Shown here one piece after another: positions 61,655-64,000 of a stretch of 64,000 bases of DNA. Source of the stretch: Diplocarpon mali (lineage: Eukaryota > Ascomycota > Leotiomycetes > Helotiales > Drepanopezizaceae); the NCBI GenBank assembly GCA_024741835.1, contig JAENRP010000056.1, positions 126,517 through 190,516 of the forward strand, given 5' to 3'. The notes under the pieces are model-generated. The model did not search any database and was not told the origin of the DNA. It saw only the letters and a program-made list of their open reading frames with translations. A program made the translations under genes and the position numbers. Each line of letters opens with the position of its first letter. Position 1 is the first letter of the stretch.

Positions 61655-61712
61655 TAAGTCTTCCCTTAGGCCTATTCTTATATTATCTCCCCTCTATCTT
61701 ATATTAGTGACC
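61655..61712 (-). repeat. Right inverted end, outer part
   Basis: In reverse complement it reads TATAAGATAGAGGGGAG onward and matches 49,672-49,730 with transitions only. The copia-2 insertion separates it from its inner part at 56,440-56,572. Confidence 0.72.
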
Positions 61713-62540
61713 TACGCAGGGACGATTCCTTTGAGATTTCGTCTTTATACGACTTCTCCTTTTGATTCTCTTAGTTCGCAGATAAGAGATCAACCTTTTA
61801 AAAACCCCTCTTAAGATAATAATCATTTAGTTATTTGTAACTATTAGTTGTTATTCCTTTATTATCGACCTTGCAATCACTTAGTTATTTGGAACTATCG
61901 ATTGCTACTCTCTACTATTAATAACCTTAGATTTTCCTATTTCGGCCCTTATTCTGCCTCTCCTACCTACCTCTGATCCGATAAGCTTAAATTATCAGCC
62001 TATTAGTATAATTGTCGGATTTCTAGCCTTTCTGATATAAAGAAGTTTGATTAGCTATAATAGCTACTTTAAACAAAAGCAGTTTTAGGTATTTATATAA
62101 TACTAAATAAAAGCTCTAATTGGAAGAGTCTCCTTAGCTTTCTTAGAAAGCTAAATCGGATACTTTAGCCGCCTCTACTTAATAGGACTTTAAAAACTGC
62201 CTTGAAATCATCTCTAGAGACCCCTTTATTTTAAGAACTAATAGGAATTATCTTAGAAGCTAAGATGAATCTTTCTTAGAAACTTTATTATAGAAATTAG
62301 TCTTTAACTTAATAAACCTTTTCTTATTACTAATAATTATAATACCTTTATTTATTGCTTTATACCTATTAAAGAAGTCTTAGCAAAGTATAAATAAACT
62401 TTTTATAAAAGCCGGATTTTCACTCTTAAGCCAGGCTTATAAATAGGAATATAAAAATGCAATTTTATATAACTTAAGTTCTTTGCCTTCTCCTTTAATA
62501 CCTTCCCCTTTAATAACTACACTTGCTTTTTCAATATTAA
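61713..62540. other. AT-rich RIP-mutated DNA, element not identified
   Basis: No LTR partner is visible within the window. A duplicated word, CACTTAGTTATTTGGAACTA against CATTTAGTTATTTGTAACTA, occurs near 61,826-61,905. One palindromic unit lies at 62,422-62,445. It may be the 5' part of the retroelement whose gag follows. Confidence 0.4.
62422..62445. repeat. 24-bp palindromic unit (scattered copy)
   Basis: Halves ACTCTTAAGCCA and GGCTTATAAATA. In the plus direction it reads T-L-K-P-G-L-stop-I. Confidence 0.65.
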
Positions 62541-62549
62541 TACTTGAAA

Positions 62550-63560
62550 ATACTAAAAATATCAATTTCAAACCTCCTTTTAACCCTTTGCCTAAATCTT
62601 TTTAAGCTCGCCTTAGTCACTTTAAGATTGACTCAGATTTTGAAAACTCTTTAAAACACCTTAAGCCCTATATTCGACCTAACTCCCCTCCTATCGAAAC
62701 GAATAAAGCAATAATAGCTGCCTTTAAAGCTATTATTAATTATTTTCCCCTCTTTAGTTCCTTTAGCGCTCCTTATTTTACTAAAGCTAATATTATTAAT
62801 TTCCTTAAATAATATAAGGAGACTTATTATAATTTTAATATTAAATATAATAAGATAATCAATCGACTTTCCTACTACTGCGATTAAACTAGCAAAGATA
62901 TTATTAAATCTCTACTTAAGTAGAAGCTTCGCGAGTCCTAGGAACTACTTATTAAGGCTCTTAAAGCTGAATTTCAAGAATTTGATAGATAGTAGATTCG
63001 CAATACTCTAGCCTTTTTAAAGGAGTTTGTTCTTATTACTCGCACTCTTAAGGAACTTAAAAACTACTATTAGACCTTTACTTAAGTGTCGAATACCTTA
63101 ATCGATTAGAAAATACTTAGTAAAGTTGAAAGAGGCCGCCTTTTCTTACTCGGATTACCTATTGGCCTTTGCAATAAGATTATTAAGAATTTTAAGATCA
63201 ATAAATAAGACCTTATAACCTTCGCCTTATTTAAGGAGTTCTTAGCCTTTGCTTTAAAATCAGATCTTAGTAAGAGAACTATTAATATTATAAAATAGGA
63301 AAAATCCCTTACTCCCTTTTATACTAAAGACCTTAAGAGCTTAGTTTAAGAACACTTAAAGGCTTTAGAAGTTACAAAGGAGGCAAAGAGAAATCTAGTA
63401 GTAATTCCCTTTATTTGTAGTCCTAGCTTAAGAGTGAAATCTGCCTTAAAAATCAAGGAACTCGAAGCCTAGTTTTTTAAACTCCGCATCTAACGTTTAG
63501 AAACCTTAATCGAAGGCCTTCTTTAGGAAACTTATCGCGCCCTTTAATTTAGAAATCGAT
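62550..63560 (+). pseudogene. Retroelement gag-like ORF, cut by the window end
   Basis: The plus strand gives a long protein-like run broken only by TAA/TAG at likely Gln positions. The core at 62,930-63,240 has F-Q-E-F-D-R then L-A-F-L-K-E-F-V and an E-R-G-R-L-F-L-L-G-L-P segment. This resembles the capsid region of fungal LTR-retrotransposon gag proteins (conserved FLxGLP). The pol would lie to the right, beyond the window. An in-frame palindromic unit at 63,413 reads I-C-S-P-S-L-R-V. The superfamily cannot be fixed. Confidence 0.55.
63413..63436. repeat. 24-bp palindromic unit (scattered copy, in gag frame)
   Basis: Halves ATTTGTAGTCCT and AGCTTAAGAGTG. It shares the reading phase of the surrounding gag-like frame. 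Confidence 0.6.
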
Positions 63561-63843
63561 AAGCTTTAAAAGGCAAAAACTAGCACGCAAACTCTAAATA
63601 CCTAAATCCAGCTTCCCTTAAGTTAAATAAGCGAGTTGCTACCTTAAAGAAGCTTAATAATCGAATATAGCTATATTAAAGAAATTCCTAAATTATTAGT
63701 CGAATTTTATATAAAGCTTAGATTTTCTTTAATAAGGACGCCTCTTAAGTTGGTTAAGGCATATATGCTTAGGATTACTTAAAATTGTCTTCGAATTTTC
63801 TTTAAAACTGCGATTTAATAGCTTTAATAACTTTGAGCTTTTG

Positions 63844-63867
63844 ACTCGCAGTCCCGGACTGAGAGTC
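63844..63867. repeat. 24-bp palindromic unit (scattered copy)
   Basis: Halves ACTCGCAGTCCC and GGACTGAGAGTC. The plus strand reads T-R-S-P-G-L-R-V. Confidence 0.75.
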
Positions 63868-63973
63868 GCATTATTAAAAGAGGAAAAGGAGTTTCTATTA
63901 TTTTTATTCGTTTACTACCGCACCTCCCCCCTTTCCCCTTTCCCCTCTCCCTTTATATATTTCCTTAAAATCC

Positions 63974-63997
63974 ACTTATAGGCCTAACCCGTAAGTT
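63974..63997. repeat. 24-bp palindromic unit (scattered copy)
   Basis: Halves ACTTATAGGCCT and AACCCGTAAGTT. It starts 130 bases after the previous copy, not in phase with it. Confidence 0.62.
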
Positions 63998-64000
63998 AAA

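Larger units (their letters stand above)
49672..61712. mobile_element. Unclassified element with inverted ends, split by copia-2
   Basis: The first about 105 bases (49,672-49,775) match, in reverse complement, the last bases 61,712-61,655 continued at 56,572-56,535. The match crosses the copia-2 insertion exactly once that element and one GTTTT are removed. Weaker inverted similarity (GCAATACGCGCTGTCTCTA against GTATTGCGCGCTATCTCTA) extends the ends to about 180 bp. Without copia-2 the element is about 7 kb. Inside are broken protein-like frames on both strands and seven 24-bp palindromic units. I could not assign a transposase, RT or recombinase. The right end reads CACTAATATAAG inward, which recalls CACTA transposons, but the left end and a target duplication do not support this. 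Confidence 0.6.
63561..64000 (+). other. AT-rich tail of the window
   Basis: Protein-like plus-strand sequence with stops continues to about 63,850. A pyrimidine-rich stretch (63,920-63,955) and two palindromic units follow. The window ends inside the element. Confidence 0.4.

Noticed and set aside
49672..61712. Assignment of the inverted-end element to the CACTA (EnSpm) superfamily
   Set aside because: Only the right end reads CACTA inward. The left end reads CTCTA within sequence shared with the gypsy copy, no 3-bp duplication is visible, and no transposase was recognised.

Overview
The window looks like nuclear DNA of a filamentous ascomycete (Pezizomycotina). The genes carry short introns of about 44 to 102 bp with GT..AG borders. 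The gene set is typical of such fungi: a yeast-type amino acid permease, a MARVEL-type membrane protein, a DHA-type MFS transporter, the tRNA-modifying enzyme Rit1 and an F-box protein. The transposable elements show the transition pattern of repeat-induced point mutation (RIP): TA is very common, and stop codons sit where Gln or Trp is expected. The species cannot be named from the sequence. A sharp split into gene-rich and AT-rich compartments is known from several Dothideomycetes and Leotiomycetes.

Positions 1 to about 32,290 form the gene compartment, with seven protein genes that I can support. They are an F-box protein (minus), a six-exon amino acid permease (minus), RIT1 (plus, three exons), an MFS transporter (minus, two exons), a HAD hydrolase (minus, with a 9-nt first exon), a MARVEL-like four-span membrane protein (plus, three exons) and a long Ala/Ser-rich single-span protein (plus). 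Between them lie a decayed Tc1/mariner copy (10.45-11.70 kb), a probable solo LTR (19.46-19.68 kb) and an 87-bp hairpin element (6.2 kb). The genes do not form an evident pathway or cluster.

From about 32,300 to the end the DNA is AT-rich, RIP-mutated and made of nested transposable elements. A chromodomain-type Ty3/gypsy element (32,491-46,194, minus strand, 316-bp LTRs, TSD TTAGC) is split by a Ty1/copia element (38,210-44,333, minus strand, 195-bp LTRs, TSD TAAGG). A solo gypsy LTR (TSD GCTAT) lies directly beside it. Next come an older segment with an Ala/Pro-rich GC island, a second gypsy fragment (48,204-49,671), and a roughly 7-kb element with inverted ends that I could not classify. 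That element is interrupted by a second copia element (56,573-61,649, plus strand, 124-bp LTRs, TSD GTTTT). The window ends in the gag region of another retroelement.

The most unusual signal is a 24-bp near-palindrome found 23 times in three unrelated elements: ten copies in one array and thirteen scattered. In the array every spacing is a multiple of three. Because the unit is palindromic it encodes nearly the same peptide, T-x-[RK]-P-G-[LP]-x-V, on either strand. I know of no fungal element described in this way. Other points worth checking are a Cys-cluster ORF lying antisense between pol and the 3' LTR of the gypsy element, and the unclassified inverted-end element.
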